Source of the DNA: Rhodospirillaceae bacterium
Lineage (GTDB): Bacteria; Pseudomonadota; Alphaproteobacteria; Rhodospirillales; Rhodospirillaceae
DNA: 64,000 nucleotides
Reading direction: 5' to 3'
NCBI GenBank assembly: GCA_947476695.1
Contig: CANJRD010000006.1
Location: forward strand, 62,001-126,000
The position numbers and the translations under genes were made by a program. This document shows positions 16,105 to 26,824 of this stretch, piece after piece. Numbering within the stretch: position 1 is the stretch's first letter; each line of letters opens with the position of its first letter. The notes under the pieces are model-generated. The model saw only the letters and a program-made list of their open reading frames with translations, had not been told where the DNA came from and made no database searches.

Positions 16105-17578
16105 GGCGGAGGCGCATAAGCCATTGGTGATGACGATCGCCGCGCCCGGCGGATTGCAGGTCGCGGCGGTGGATGCGAACGCGGCCGCCGAAGGCTTGAA
16201 GCCCGGCATGGCGCTGACCCATGCGCGCGCGCTGATTCCGCATCTGCGCGCCGAGCCGCTCGATGTCGAGGACGATGCTGCCGCGTTGAAGCGCTTGGCG
16301 GTCTGGTGCACGCGCTACACGCCGTTCGCCGCACCCGACGGCACCGACAGTGTGATGCTCGACATCACCGGCTGCGCGCATCTGTTCGGCGGCGAGGCGG
16401 CGCTGCTGCGCGACATGGTCACGCGGCTGCGGCGCTTCGGCATTGTCGCGCGCGCCGCTTGCGCCGATACGCCTGCGGCGGCCTGGGCCTGGTCACGCCA
16501 CGGCAAAGGCACGCCGATCATCGCCGTCGGCGCGACCAAGACCGCGACGGCTTCATTGCCCCTCGCGGCCTTGCGCATTCCCGACACCACCGTCGCGGGA
16601 TTGGAGCGGCTCGGCTTGTGCAAGCTCGACGATCTGTTCGGCCTGCCGCGGGCACCGCTGGCGCGCCGCTACGGCGTCGACTTGCCGCGCCGCATCGATC
16701 AGTTGCTCGGCCGCGAGGCGGAACCGATCTCGCCACTGCTGCCCGCGCCGGTCTGGCAGACGAAGCTGCAATTCCCCGAACCCATCGTGCATCGCGACGG
16801 CGTGGAGATCGCGCTCGACCGTTTGCTGGCTCGCCTTTGCGAACTGCTGCGCAAAGCCGACCAAGGCGCGCGCGATCTGACCTTCACGCTCGGCCGCGTC
16901 GATTGCACGGCGCAGCATGTCAGCATCGGCACCAGCCGCGCGGTGCGCGATGCCAAACATCTGCGGCGCTTGTTCATGGAAAAGCTCGACCGCATCGACG
17001 CCGGCTTCGGTATCGAGACGGCGACGCTCGCGGCCACGCGCGTGGAAGGCTTCGTCGTCACCCAAGGCGATCTCGATGCCGGGCACACGGACGACACGCT
17101 GGACGCGGGCGCGGCGGAACGCGTCTGGGCGCTGGTCGACCGCATCGAGAACCGCTTCGGCGCCCAGCGCATCCGCCAGGTCGCGGCCGTCGCGAGTCAT
17201 CTTCCCGAACGCAGCGTGTGCGATGAGCCCGTGCGCCGTCTGGCCGCATCGGGTGCGGCGACTTGGCCGCGGCAGAGCCAGCGCCCCTTGTCGCTGCTGG
17301 CATCGCCGGAGCCCATCACCGCGCTCGCGCCGGTGCCCGATCATCCGCCGCTGACCTTCACCTGGCGTCATGTGATGCACAAGGTCGCCCACGCCGAAGG
17401 GCCGGAGCGCATCGATCCCGAATGGTGGCGCCTCGCCCAATCGCTGCCCGACCGTCGCCGCACGCGCGATTATTACCGTGTCGAGGACAGCGAAGGCCGT
17501 CGCTTCTGGCTGTTCCGCGAAGGACTCTACGGCCACGAGCCCGCCCCCCGCTGGTTCATGCATGGGGTGTTTGGGTGA
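16028..17578 (+). CDS. imuB: ImuB, Y-family polymerase-like mutasome protein
   Basis: The protein has 516 residues from ATG 16028 (MRRCVALWLCRWPTDRW), the typical ImuB start, so the longer frame from 15983 is rejected. The Y-family palm and fingers regions are recognisable (VAAVDANAAAEGLKPGMALTHARAL, ITGCAHLFGGE, AWAWSRHG), but ImuB proteins generally lack the catalytic carboxylates. QRPLSLL near residue 418 fits a beta-clamp-binding motif. ImuB is the hub that binds ImuA, DnaE2 and the sliding clamp. The start codon lies within imuA. A repeat element separates its end from dnaE2. Confidence 0.9.
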   Translation: MRRCVALWLCRWPTDRWKNRQPPSAEAEAHKPLVMTIAAPGGLQVAAVDANAAAEGLKPGMALTHARALIPHLRAEPLDVEDDAAALKRLAVWCTRYTPFAAPDGTDSVMLDITGCAHLFGGEAALLRDMVTRLRRFGIVARAACADTPAAAWAWSRHGKGTPIIAVGATKTATASLPLAALRIPDTTVAGLERLGLCKLDDLFGLPRAPLARRYGVDLPRRIDQLLGREAEPISPLLPAPVWQTKLQFPEPIVHRDGVEIALDRLLARLCELLRKADQGARDLTFTLGRVDCTAQHVSIGTSRAVRDAKHLRRLFMEKLDRIDAGFGIETATLAATRVEGFVVTQGDLDAGHTDDTLDAGAAERVWALVDRIENRFGAQRIRQVAAVASHLPERSVCDEPVRRLAASGAATWPRQSQRPLSLLASPEPITALAPVPDHPPLTFTWRHVMHKVAHAEGPERIDPEWWRLAQSLPDRRRTRDYYRVEDSEGRRFWLFREGLYGHEPAPRWFMHGVFG

Positions 17579-17595
17579 TGGCAGCGCACACAAAT

Positions 17596-17709
17596 CGTCA
17601 TCCCGGACGAGCGAAGCGAGATCCGGGATCCAGGATAACGAACACGGTGCTTGTGGCCCTGGATCCCGGATCGCGCGACGCGCAAGCGCGCCGCTTGTCC
17701 GGGATGACG
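17596..17709. repeat. MITE-like palindromic repeat R2 inside the mutasome cassette
   Basis: This 114-bp element has ends of at least 13 bp in inverted orientation (cgtcatcccggac at 17596 and its complement ending at 17709). Internal arms carry gatccgggatccagg and cctggatcccggatc. It is the same family as R1 and occupies nearly all of the imuB-dnaE2 gap, ending 17 nt before the dnaE2 start. Confidence 0.85.
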
Positions 17710-17726
17710 ATGGGAGTCATGGAGCG

Positions 17727-20700
17727 GTGAGCTACATCGATCTCCAGGTCACCACCAATTTCTCCTTCCTGCGCGGCGCGTCCAGCGCGGAGGAACTGGT
17801 GATCATGGCGCGGGACCTCGGCCACACCGCCATCGCGGTGACGGATCGCAATACCTTTGCCGGCATCGTGCGGATGTACGATGCGCTCAACGAGCATGCC
17901 AAGCAGATGAAACTCATCATCGGCCTGCGCGTCGATCTGATCGATGCGCCGAGCGTGCTGCTCTATCCCACCGACCGCGAGGCCTACGCGCGGTTGACGC
18001 TGTTGCTGACGGCGGGAAAGCGCCGCGCTCCGAAGGGACAATGCCTGCTGACCCGCGCCGATCTGAAGGCTGCGGCCCTCGGGCAAATGGCAATTGCGTT
18101 GCCTGATGAAGGTGCTGGTCTCGAAGCGCATCTTGTGGCGCTCAAGGCAATGTTCGGTGACCGCCTATCGCTCGGTATGCATTGTGCCTACGCCGGCGAC
18201 GATGCCGCGCGGCTTGCGGAACTGGCGGCGCTGGGCGCGAAACACGACATCCTCACGGTCGCGCTCAACGATGTGCTGTATCACCATCCCCAACGCCGCG
18301 CGTTGCAAGACGTGCTCACCTGCATCCGCGAGAAATGCGTCATCACGGAAGCCGGCTGGCGCCTGAACGCCAACGCCGAGCGTCACCTCAAACTGCCGGC
18401 GGAAATGACGCGCCTCTTCGCGCGCTATCCGGAAGCGGTTGCGCGCACCGCAGAGATCGCGGCGGCGTGCAAATTTTCGCTCGACGATTTGAAGTACGAG
18501 TATCCCGTCGTCACCACCGGCGAGGGCCGTACGCCGGAAGAAGAACTCGTGCATCTGACGTGGGAAGGCGCGGCGAAACGCTATCCCTGCGGGGTGTCGG
18601 ACAAAGTACGCGAAAGCATCCTGCGTGAACTCTCCCTCATCAAGGAACTCAACTACGCGCACTATTTCCTGACCGTGCATGAGATCGTCACCTTTGCGGA
18701 AGATGCCGGCATCCTCCATCAAGGGCGTGGATCGGCGGCCAATTCGGCGGTGTGTTTCTGCCTCGGCATCACCGAGGTCGATCCGGACAAGAACACGCTG
18801 CTGTTCGACCGTTTCATCTCCACCGAGCGTAATGAGCCCCCCGACATCGATGTCGATTTCGAGCATGAGCGCCGCGAAGAGGTGATTCAGTTCATCTATC
18901 GCCGCTACGGGCGCATTCGCGCGGCCCTCGCGGCGACCGTGATTTGCTATCGCCCGCGCAGCGCCCTGCGCGATGTCGGCAAGGCGATGGGGTTGTCCCC
19001 GGATGCGGTCGATATGTTGACGCGTAGCGTCTGGGGCTGGGGCACCGACGGCATCAATGAACAGCGTATCCGCGAGGTCGGGCTCGATCCGACGGATCGC
19101 CATCTTTACTGCACGTTGGAACTCGCGCGCGGTCTTGTTGGTTTTCCCCGTCACTTGGGCCAGCACGTCGGCGGCTTTGTGATCACGCGCCGCCGCGTGG
19201 ATGAGATCGTGCCGGTCGATAACGCGGCGATGGAAGATCGCACCGTGATCGAGTGGGACAAGGAAGATCTCGATACGTTGAAGATTCTCAAGATCGACGT
19301 GCTCGCACTCGGCATGCTGACATGCATTCGTAAGGCCTTCGGTTTGCTCGATCAGTATTATGGCGTGACCTACACCCGGAATGCCGACGTGCCGCGCGAA
19401 GACCCCAAGGTCTACGATATGTTGTGCAAGGCGGATTCCCTTGGCGTCTTCCAGGTCGAAAGCCGTGCGCAGATGAGCATGCTGCCGCGCCTGAAGCCGC
19501 GTGAGTTCTACGACTTGGTCATTGAAGTCGCGATTGTGCGCCCCGGTCCCATCCAGGGCGACATGGTGCATCCCTATCTGCGCCGCCGTGAAGGCAAGGA
19601 ACAGGTTCATTATCCCAAGCAGGAGCTCAAAGCGGTCTTGGAGCGAACCCTGGGTGTGCCGCTCTTCCAGGAGCAGGCGATGAACATCGCCATCGTAGCG
19701 GCGAAGTTCACGCCATCGGAGGCTGACAAGCTGCGCCGCGCGATGGCGACCTTCCGGCGCGTCGGCACCATTGCCTTGCTTGAGGACAAGTTCATCAAGG
19801 GCATGGTGGCGAATGGCTACGAACTCGATTTCGCGAAACGCTGCTTCGAGCAGATCCGTGGCTTCGGCGAGTACGGCTTTCCGGAGTCCCACGCCGCCAG
19901 CTTCGCGCTGCTGGTCTACGTCTCGTCCTGGATCAAATGTCACTATCCGGCGGTATTCTGCGCCGCGTTATTGAACTCCCAGCCGATGGGCTTCTACGCG
20001 CCGGCGCAGATCGTGCGCGATGCGCGCGAGCATGGCGTCGAGGTACGCCCGGTCGACGTGAATGTGAGCGACTGGGACAACACGCTCGAACCCGGTATCG
20101 GCGGATGTGCCGTGCGTCTTGGCTTGCGCCAGGTGAAAGGTTTCAGCGAAGCCCACGCAATCGCGCTCATGAAGCATCGCGGAACGGGCTATCAAGATCT
20201 CCACGATCTTTGGCGCAAGACAGAACTGCCGATCGCAACCTTGACCGCCTTAGCCAACGCCGATGGTTTCATGAGTTTCGGACTCGATCGTCGAACGGCA
20301 CTGTGGCGCATCGGCGCCCTGAACGACGATCTCTTGCCGTTGTTCCGTCATGCGGAGAACGGCGGGCATAACGGTCCGCCGAGTCTGTTCGTCGAACCCG
20401 TCGTCGTGTTGCCGTCGATGACGCTCGGCGAGCATGTGATTCAGGATTACCAAGCGACACGTTTATCTTTGAAGAAGCATCCGCTGGCCTTCCTGCGAGG
20501 CTCGTTAAAAGCGGAGGGCTATATCGCGAGCGCGGAGTTTGACGTCTCGCTCAAAGACCGCCGCGTTTCCGTTGCGGGTCTTGTGTTGGTGCGCCAGCGC
20601 CCCGGCACGGCCAGCGGCGTGATCTTCGTCACGCTGGAGGATGAGACGGGCATCGCCAACATCATCGTCTGGCCCAGCGTGTTCGAGCGCTATCGCCGGG

Positions 20701-20945
20701 TTCTTCTGGATAGTGTGATGCTGGGCATCGTCGGCAAATTGCAGACGGAATCTGGCGTGACCCACGTCATAGCGGATCGCCTAGTGGACCTTTCGCCGCG
20801 TCTCCATGCGCTGTCGTCCCTCGACGGCGAATTCGAAAGCACGATTTCACGGGCCGATGCGGTCAAGCATCCGCTCTCGCGCCCGGACCCGCGCGATGGG
20901 CCGGACATGCGTAAGGTGATGGGCGAGGTGCGGAACTTTCACTAG
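17727..20945 (+). CDS. dnaE2: Error-prone DNA polymerase DnaE2
   Basis: This 1072-residue C-family polymerase has an N-terminal PHP domain (LQVTTNFSFLRGASSAEELV, then VTDRNTFAGIVRMYDA). The polymerase core includes GRGSAANSAVCFCLGIT, the catalytic PDIDVDFEHERREEVIQF, VFQVESRAQMSMLPRLKP and RPGPIQGDMVHPYLRRR. A C-terminal OB domain contains VRQRPGTASGVIFVTLEDETG. GTG 17727 matches the family N-terminus; the upstream in-frame extension runs through repeat R2 and is rejected. GGAG at 17721 is a close RBS. With ImuA and ImuB it makes damage-induced mutations. No SOS box of its own was seen. Confidence 0.95.
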   Translation: MSYIDLQVTTNFSFLRGASSAEELVIMARDLGHTAIAVTDRNTFAGIVRMYDALNEHAKQMKLIIGLRVDLIDAPSVLLYPTDREAYARLTLLLTAGKRRAPKGQCLLTRADLKAAALGQMAIALPDEGAGLEAHLVALKAMFGDRLSLGMHCAYAGDDAARLAELAALGAKHDILTVALNDVLYHHPQRRALQDVLTCIREKCVITEAGWRLNANAERHLKLPAEMTRLFARYPEAVARTAEIAAACKFSLDDLKYEYPVVTTGEGRTPEEELVHLTWEGAAKRYPCGVSDKVRESILRELSLIKELNYAHYFLTVHEIVTFAEDAGILHQGRGSAANSAVCFCLGITEVDPDKNTLLFDRFISTERNEPPDIDVDFEHERREEVIQFIYRRYGRIRAALAATVICYRPRSALRDVGKAMGLSPDAVDMLTRSVWGWGTDGINEQRIREVGLDPTDRHLYCTLELARGLVGFPRHLGQHVGGFVITRRRVDEIVPVDNAAMEDRTVIEWDKEDLDTLKILKIDVLALGMLTCIRKAFGLLDQYYGVTYTRNADVPREDPKVYDMLCKADSLGVFQVESRAQMSMLPRLKPREFYDLVIEVAIVRPGPIQGDMVHPYLRRREGKEQVHYPKQELKAVLERTLGVPLFQEQAMNIAIVAAKFTPSEADKLRRAMATFRRVGTIALLEDKFIKGMVANGYELDFAKRCFEQIRGFGEYGFPESHAASFALLVYVSSWIKCHYPAVFCAALLNSQPMGFYAPAQIVRDAREHGVEVRPVDVNVSDWDNTLEPGIGGCAVRLGLRQVKGFSEAHAIALMKHRGTGYQDLHDLWRKTELPIATLTALANADGFMSFGLDRRTALWRIGALNDDLLPLFRHAENGGHNGPPSLFVEPVVVLPSMTLGEHVIQDYQATRLSLKKHPLAFLRGSLKAEGYIASAEFDVSLKDRRVSVAGLVLVRQRPGTASGVIFVTLEDETGIANIIVWPSVFERYRRVLLDSVMLGIVGKLQTESGVTHVIADRLVDLSPRLHALSSLDGEFESTISRADAVKHPLSRPDPRDGPDMRKVMGEVRNFH

Positions 20946-21005
20946 CTTTCTCTTTCCGAGGCCGGGCGCGCCGCCTAAGGTGCCGCCGCATTTCGGGAGG
21001 ATCAG

Positions 21006-21884
21006 ATGTCGCAGAAAGTTCTCGTCACCGGCGCCAATGGCAAGACCGGCCGCGCTGTCATCGCCGCGCTCGCCAAGAAGGGCGCTTCGGTGCGCGCATT
21101 TGTCCGCAAAGTGGAACAAGGCGATGCGCTCAAGGCGCTCGGCGCGGCGGAGATCGCGCTCGGCGACATGAATGCGGTTGAGACCATCGCGCCGGCGCTG
21201 AAGGGCTGCGACGCCATCGTCCACATCGGCCCGCCGATGCATCCGGACGAGAAGGCAATGACCGAACATTTCATCAAGGCGGCCCAGGCTATCCAGCTGC
21301 CGCGCTTCATCTACTACTCGGTGATGCACCCGCTGCGCCGCGAAGTCCCCCACCATGCGCGCAAGCTGGACACCGAAGAGATGCTGATCGAGTCCGGCCA
21401 GCCCTACACGATCATCAATCCGACGCGCTACATGCAGCACCTGGAGATGATCTGGAAAGACGTGGTCGCCAACGGCGTTCACGGCATGCCGTTCAACACT
21501 CATGTAAAGTTCAACATCGTCGATCTGCTCGACCTCGCCGAGGTCACCGCGAAGGTGACGGCCGAGGATGGCCATCTCTGGGCCAGCTACGAGCTCGCCG
21601 GCCCGGAAGGCTTGAGCCAGGACGATATGGCCGCGATCATCTCCGAGGTGCTGAAGAAGCCGGTGACGGCGCGTCAGGTGCCGCTCGACGAGATGGAAGC
21701 GAAAGCGCGCGCGGGCGGTGCGACGGATCAACGCATCGACACCATGCGCAAGATGAATACCCACTACGACCACGGCGGCTTCCGCGGCAACGCGAACATC
21801 CTGCGTTGGGTGCTGGGCCGCGAACCGACGCGCTTCAAGGAATACGTGACGCGGTTGGCGAAGCGCGATGGGTTGCTCGCTTAG
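21006..21884 (+). CDS. NmrA/SDR-type NAD(P)-binding protein
   Basis: The 292-residue cytoplasmic protein starts QKVLVTGANGKTGRAVIAALAKKG, an atypical SDR Rossmann motif, and lacks a signal peptide. Conserved NmrA-like parts include ALGDMNAVETIAPALKGCDAIVHIGPP and a YYSVMHP segment near residue 105. NPTRYMQHL matches the NmrA substrate-side region. Relatives act as redox sensors or quinone/aldehyde reductases, so the exact reaction cannot be assigned. The RBS is gggagg at 20996-21001. A hairpin without T-run follows at 21889-21907. Confidence 0.8.
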   Translation: MSQKVLVTGANGKTGRAVIAALAKKGASVRAFVRKVEQGDALKALGAAEIALGDMNAVETIAPALKGCDAIVHIGPPMHPDEKAMTEHFIKAAQAIQLPRFIYYSVMHPLRREVPHHARKLDTEEMLIESGQPYTIINPTRYMQHLEMIWKDVVANGVHGMPFNTHVKFNIVDLLDLAEVTAKVTAEDGHLWASYELAGPEGLSQDDMAAIISEVLKKPVTARQVPLDEMEAKARAGGATDQRIDTMRKMNTHYDHGGFRGNANILRWVLGREPTRFKEYVTRLAKRDGLLA

Positions 21885-21888
21885 TCAC

Positions 21889-21907
21889 CCTCGGGCCAAG
21901 CCCGAGG
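21889..21907. terminator. Hairpin between two convergent genes
   Basis: cctcgggc and gcccgagg pair over 8 bp around a 3-nt loop between the NmrA gene and the phosphatase gene. There is no clear T-tract, so intrinsic termination is possible but weak. Confidence 0.4.
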
Positions 21908-21917
21908 ACGAGGCGGT

Positions 21918-22490
21918 TTAGCCCTTCAATCCCAACACGGGCTTGAACCCGCGCACGTGGTCTTCCTGCACGGGGGTTTCCATCGCCAGCGGTTGCGCGG
22001 CGCGCACGGCGGCGAAGGCCTCTTCGTTGCTCAGGCCCATTTCGATCAGCAGTCGCGCGGCGACAAGACCGCTGCGACCGCGACCGCCGCGGCAATGCAC
22101 GATCACGCGGCCGCCCTCGGCCAACGTTTCGCAGACGTCCCCCGCGCCTTGGATCCATAATTCCTCGAACGCCGCATCGGGCGTTTGAAAATCGACAATC
22201 GGCCAGTGGCGCCAGTGGATCGCGCGGCGCACGCAGACGGCGCGCATACGCCGGACCGGGATTTTCACGCCGTCCAGCTCGTCGGCTTCCATCAATGTGA
22301 TGACCTGGGTCGCGCCGAACGCTTCGATGGCATCGAAGTCGACGTCGAGGTCGCGATCCCAAGGACCGGTGATCGAAGGGTCGTGATACTTGCCGGGTGC
22401 CATGCACAGGCCGATTGCGCCGCCGCCCGGCGTTGCCACCGCATGAATTTCCAGCGGATGCGTCTCACTCGTCTTGAAGGGAGCGTTCAT
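21918..22490 (-). CDS. Dual-specificity / tyrosine-type protein phosphatase
   Basis: The 190-residue protein has the cysteine phosphatase loop VHCRGGRGRSG (HC-x5-R-S) near residue 125. Upstream, FGATQVITLMEADEL and HWPIVDFQTPD give the general-acid region of the dual-specificity type, as in bacterial proteins annotated as CDKN3-like phosphatases. Substrates are unknown. The start at ATG 22490 (MNAPFKTSETHPL) lies 10 nt after the arsC stop; an upstream in-frame ATG (22514) would overlap arsC by 14 nt. The two form a likely operon. Confidence 0.82.
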   Translation of the reverse strand: MNAPFKTSETHPLEIHAVATPGGGAIGLCMAPGKYHDPSITGPWDRDLDVDFDAIEAFGATQVITLMEADELDGVKIPVRRMRAVCVRRAIHWRHWPIVDFQTPDAAFEELWIQGAGDVCETLAEGGRVIVHCRGGRGRSGLVAARLLIEMGLSNEEAFAAVRAAQPLAMETPVQEDHVRGFKPVLGLKG

Positions 22491-22500
22491 CGGTTCGGAC

Positions 22501-22842
22501 TCACAAAATCTCAAGCGCGGTCTCGGGGGGACGGGCGATCACGGCCTTTGCGCCGTTCACCACCACCGGACGCTGAATCAGGATCGGATGTTTCGCCATC
22601 GCGGCGATCAACTGGGTTTCGGACATGCCATCCGTGTCGAGGCCGAGCGGTGCGGCTTCCTTCTTGCGAAGAAGCTCATGCGCTGTGATTTTCAGCTTCT
22701 TGAGCAGCTCCTTAAGGCCGTCGACGTCCAGAGGGTCGTCGAGGTAGGCCACGACCTTCGGTTCCACCCCGTTCTCTTTCAGAAGCGTCAGGGTCTTCCG
22801 GGACGTGCTGCAACGCGGGTTGTGATAGATCGTGACGGCCAT
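22501..22842 (-). CDS. arsC: Arsenate reductase-like (ArsC, glutaredoxin-type)
   Basis: This 113-residue protein of the ArsC/Spx thioredoxin fold has IYHNPRCSTSRKTLTLL, which carries the catalytic cysteine with the ArsC NPxCSTSR context. It also has the late QRPVVV segment that positions the anion-binding arginine. Classical members reduce arsenate with glutaredoxin and glutathione. No ars transporter or ArsR lies nearby, so a general YffB/ArsC-type role is possible. Confidence 0.85.
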   Translation of the reverse strand: MAVTIYHNPRCSTSRKTLTLLKENGVEPKVVAYLDDPLDVDGLKELLKKLKITAHELLRKKEAAPLGLDTDGMSETQLIAAMAKHPILIQRPVVVNGAKAVIARPPETALEIL

Positions 22843-22940
22843 GAAAGCGCTCTCGGGTGACTTTTCCAGCTCGGTGGTACCCTTTCGCCGGGCTGGCTTT
22901 CAAGCCGTTAGGCTGCTCTTAACGCGGGCAAGGCCAATAT

Positions 22941-22969
22941 TTGACAATGATACGGGCGCTGCCTAAATT
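22941..22969 (+). promoter_or_regulatory. Strong sigma-70-type promoter for leuA
   Basis: TTGACA (22941-22946) and TAAATT (22964-22969) are separated by 17 bp. Transcription from about 22977 would include the leader peptide at 23012. Confidence 0.75.
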
Positions 22970-23011
22970 CGCCCGCGTGAGCCCCCCGGGGCATTTAAGG
23001 ACCTTCGGCCC

Positions 23012-23074
23012 GTGCGCAGTGCGCTGAACATTGCCGATCTGCTCCTCCGGCTGCGACTTACCGCCGGCCGGTGA
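23012..23074 (+). CDS. leuA leader peptide (leucine attenuator)
   Basis: GTG 23012 opens a 20-codon frame ending at TGA 23072-23074. It contains six leucines, including the cluster L-L-L-R-L-R-L at codons 10-16. AAGGA at 22997-23001 is a plausible RBS, 10 nt upstream. The frame lies about 35 nt after the predicted transcription start and 118 nt before leuA. Ribosome stalling at the Leu codons when charged tRNA-Leu is scarce would alter folding of the downstream GC-rich hairpins (for example arms 23146-23151 and 23166-23171 before ttagcttt). Leader peptides of this kind control leuA in other proteobacteria. The peptide is too short for the usual ORF cut-off. Confidence 0.7.
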   Translation: MRSALNIADLLLRLRLTAGR

Positions 23075-23145
23075 CGGCTGTCTGCCCCTCCCGGTCCAGC
23101 GCGCTCTCCGCGCGCAACGCCTTCCCAAGTTTCGTAAGTCCCATC

Positions 23146-24877
<1,732 letters not shown>

Positions 24878-24892
24878 CCCAGTCGTAAGGCT

Positions 24893-24935
24893 AAAGATGC
24901 GCTCTTCCAGAGATCGAAGGGCGCATCTTTGTTTT
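24893..24935 (+). terminator. Rho-independent terminator of leuA
   Basis: Arms 24893-24907 and 24916-24930 pair over 15 bp with one mismatch around an 8-nt loop and are followed by gtttt, 16 nt after the leuA stop. Confidence 0.85.
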
Positions 24936-24946
24936 GTGCAACGCGG

Positions 24947-25189
24947 TCAGGCTTTCGGCTGATCTTCCGAAATGCTTCCGGTGCCGCCGATGCTTCCGCT
25001 TCCGCCCGCCGTGCCGTTGGCGCGGTTGCCGGACGCGCCAGGTTGGTCGACGACAGCGCCGCTTCTATCGACGCCTTCCGAAGCATCACCGATATCCAGG
25101 TCGCTAGAATGCTTTTCGGACTTGGGATCGTCCTGCGGCATCTTTCCCTGATTTCGCACGGCCCAGTTTCGCAGATGGGGGTTCGACAT
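24947..25189 (-). CDS. Small acidic, Gly/Ser-rich hypothetical protein
   Basis: The protein has 80 residues, starting MSNPHLRNWAVRNQGKMP. The first 40 residues are charged (DDPKSEKHSSDLD); the rest is rich in Gly, Ser and Thr and likely disordered. The start is supported by an AGGAG RBS directly upstream on the minus strand (25195-25202); longer upstream frames lack one. I recognise no family. It is convergent with leuA. Confidence 0.6.
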   Translation of the reverse strand: MSNPHLRNWAVRNQGKMPQDDPKSEKHSSDLDIGDASEGVDRSGAVVDQPGASGNRANGTAGGSGSIGGTGSISEDQPKA

Positions 25190-25394
25190 CACTATCTCCT
25201 CTGAATGACGAGGAACAACGGTTCTGCACCCGCTAAGTTCGCCCGGGTGCCGCGCGCATGTCCCGACGTCAGATGCGATACCCACACGGCCGTGTTCGCT
25301 ATCGTTACGCGCTCAAATCGCGGCGTAACCACTCTCGCCTGTGTGCGTTGGGTGGATGGGACTCACGGCCTACGTTACCTCCCAGGAGAGTCAC

Positions 25395-25763
25395 ATGAAC
25401 CGACTTCGGTTTGGCTTAGCCATCGGTGCTGTTTGCGCCATGACGCTCGGTGCCACGCCCGCAACGCAGGCCGCCGACAGCTTCCGTTTTTCATTCGATA
25501 CCGGCGGCGTCGCCTTTGCCTACAGCGATGGCTATTGGGATCGTCAGCATAACTGGCACAAGTGGCACAACAGCCGCGAAGCGCGGGAATACCGCAATCG
25601 CTATGCCGTCAATTGGCACGCTGAAAAGCACACCAGGGTGAAGAACCAGGGCTGGCGTGATGAAGACCACGACCATGTCCCGAATGCGATGGATCGCGAC
25701 CGCGACGGTGACGGCGTGAAGAACAATCGCGATCGCGCGCCGGACAACGCCCGTCGTCGGTAA
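25395..25763 (+). CDS. Exported aspartate-rich (calcium-repeat-like) protein
   Basis: The 122-residue protein has a signal peptide (about residues 1-27, cleavage after TQAA). A His/Trp/Tyr-rich middle (DRQHNWHKWHNSREAREYRNR) is followed by a C-terminal DRDRDGDGVKNNRDRAP segment resembling thrombospondin type 3 calcium-binding repeats. AGGAGAG at 25384-25390 is the RBS. It probably lives in the periplasm or envelope and may bind divalent metal. Function unknown. Confidence 0.72.
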   Translation: MNRLRFGLAIGAVCAMTLGATPATQAADSFRFSFDTGGVAFAYSDGYWDRQHNWHKWHNSREAREYRNRYAVNWHAEKHTRVKNQGWRDEDHDHVPNAMDRDRDGDGVKNNRDRAPDNARRR

Positions 25764-25829
25764 GACTTATGTTGTGAATGATTAACGCAGCCTCGCGTCG
25801 TTAATTACATCGCAAGGTGTATTGATTCT

Positions 25830-25853
25830 GCCCGGCGTTTATTGACGCCGGGC
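25830..25853 (+). terminator. Hairpin after the aspartate-rich protein gene
   Basis: gcccggcgt (25830-25838) and acgccgggc (25845-25853) form a 9-bp stem, followed by ggaattgtttt. Plausible weak intrinsic terminator. Confidence 0.5.
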
Positions 25854-25943
25854 GGAATTGTTTTGGCGCACGACTCGTTGAATCAACGAATGCGAAAGGA
25901 CCTTGCACCTACGTTGAGTCCTTCGGGGAAGTGGGGCGTCAAA

Positions 25944-26741
25944 ATGTTCAGTATGAATTTTCGCAAATCGCGGCCGCGCATTGTCGTTTTCGGTAATGAA
26001 AAAGGCGGCACAGGAAAGTCGACGTTGGCGATGCATTTGGCGGTCGCGCTTCTGAATCGCGGCCTAAAGGTCGCGACACTCGACCTCGATTCCGAGCAAC
26101 GCACGCTGTCGCGTTACGTGAGCAACCGCCGTCGTTACCGTACGCGCACCCAGCCGGAGCTTTTGGTGCCGACCCACATGGGGCTCGGCAGCGATCACGG
26201 TCAGGTGGACGAATTGGAGGTCGCCAACGCGATCAGCTATCTGCGCGGCCACGATGTCATCATCATCGACACCCCGGGCTATTTCACAACGCTGTCGCAA
26301 GCCGGCCATATGAAGGCCGACGTGCTGGTCACGCCCGTCAACGACAGCTTCGTCGATCTCGACGTGCTGCGCGCTGGGCCGCAGCGCGACGGGATTTCGC
26401 GCCCCACGGCTTATGGCGAGCGCATTCGGGATTTGCGCAACGACCGCGCGGGAGGGCTCGACTGGATTGTGGTGCGCAACCGTCTGAACACGCTGGTCGC
26501 GCGCAACAAGCGCAATGTGGGCGATGCGCTGATTGAGCTCAGCCGCCGCCTGGGGTTCCGTCTGGCCGATGGCATTGTCGAGCGCGTGATTTATCGCGAA
26601 CTGTTTCTCGAGGGCCTTACGGTCGAGGATCTTCCGCAGTTGTCGGAAGCCGGGCCGGTCAGCCTGTCGCATGTCGCGGCGCGTCAAGAACTGCGCAACC
26701 TCGTGGCCTGTGTCGGCACGGTTCAGCGCCAAGCTGCCTAA
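25944..26741 (+). CDS. mipZ: MipZ, division-plane positioning ATPase
   Basis: This 265-residue P-loop ATPase of the ParA/MinD group has the deviant Walker A GNEKGGTGKST, LDLDSEQRTLSRY, Walker B DVIIIDTPG and the MipZ-type VTPVNDSFVDLDVL. The late region, DWIVVRNRL, RVIYRELFLEGLTVEDL and SHVAARQELRNL, matches MipZ of Caulobacter closely. MipZ forms a gradient from the chromosome-bound ParB and blocks FtsZ assembly near the poles. ATG 25944 is chosen; 25953 is possible. The gene is diagnostic for Alphaproteobacteria. It converges on a cupin gene. Confidence 0.93.
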   Translation: MFSMNFRKSRPRIVVFGNEKGGTGKSTLAMHLAVALLNRGLKVATLDLDSEQRTLSRYVSNRRRYRTRTQPELLVPTHMGLGSDHGQVDELEVANAISYLRGHDVIIIDTPGYFTTLSQAGHMKADVLVTPVNDSFVDLDVLRAGPQRDGISRPTAYGERIRDLRNDRAGGLDWIVVRNRLNTLVARNKRNVGDALIELSRRLGFRLADGIVERVIYRELFLEGLTVEDLPQLSEAGPVSLSHVAARQELRNLVACVGTVQRQAA

Positions 26742-26770
26742 GAGAACGAGCGGCCTAGCCCCAAAAGAAA

Positions 26771-26800
26771 ATCGCCCGCCGGCGGCTGCCGACGGGCGAT
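26771..26800 (-). terminator. Terminator of the cupin gene at 26825
   Basis: Arms 26771-26783 and 26788-26800 pair over 13 bp with one mismatch. The A-rich stretch 26763-26770 gives the U-tract on the minus strand. It probably also serves mipZ from the other side. Confidence 0.8.
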
Positions 26801-26824
26801 CGATCTCGAAAGCTCAGGCGCTGA

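Noticed and set aside
18165-19943. 592-codon antisense ORF opposite dnaE2
   Set aside because: The same shadow effect; no domain, no RBS, and dnaE2 is certain.
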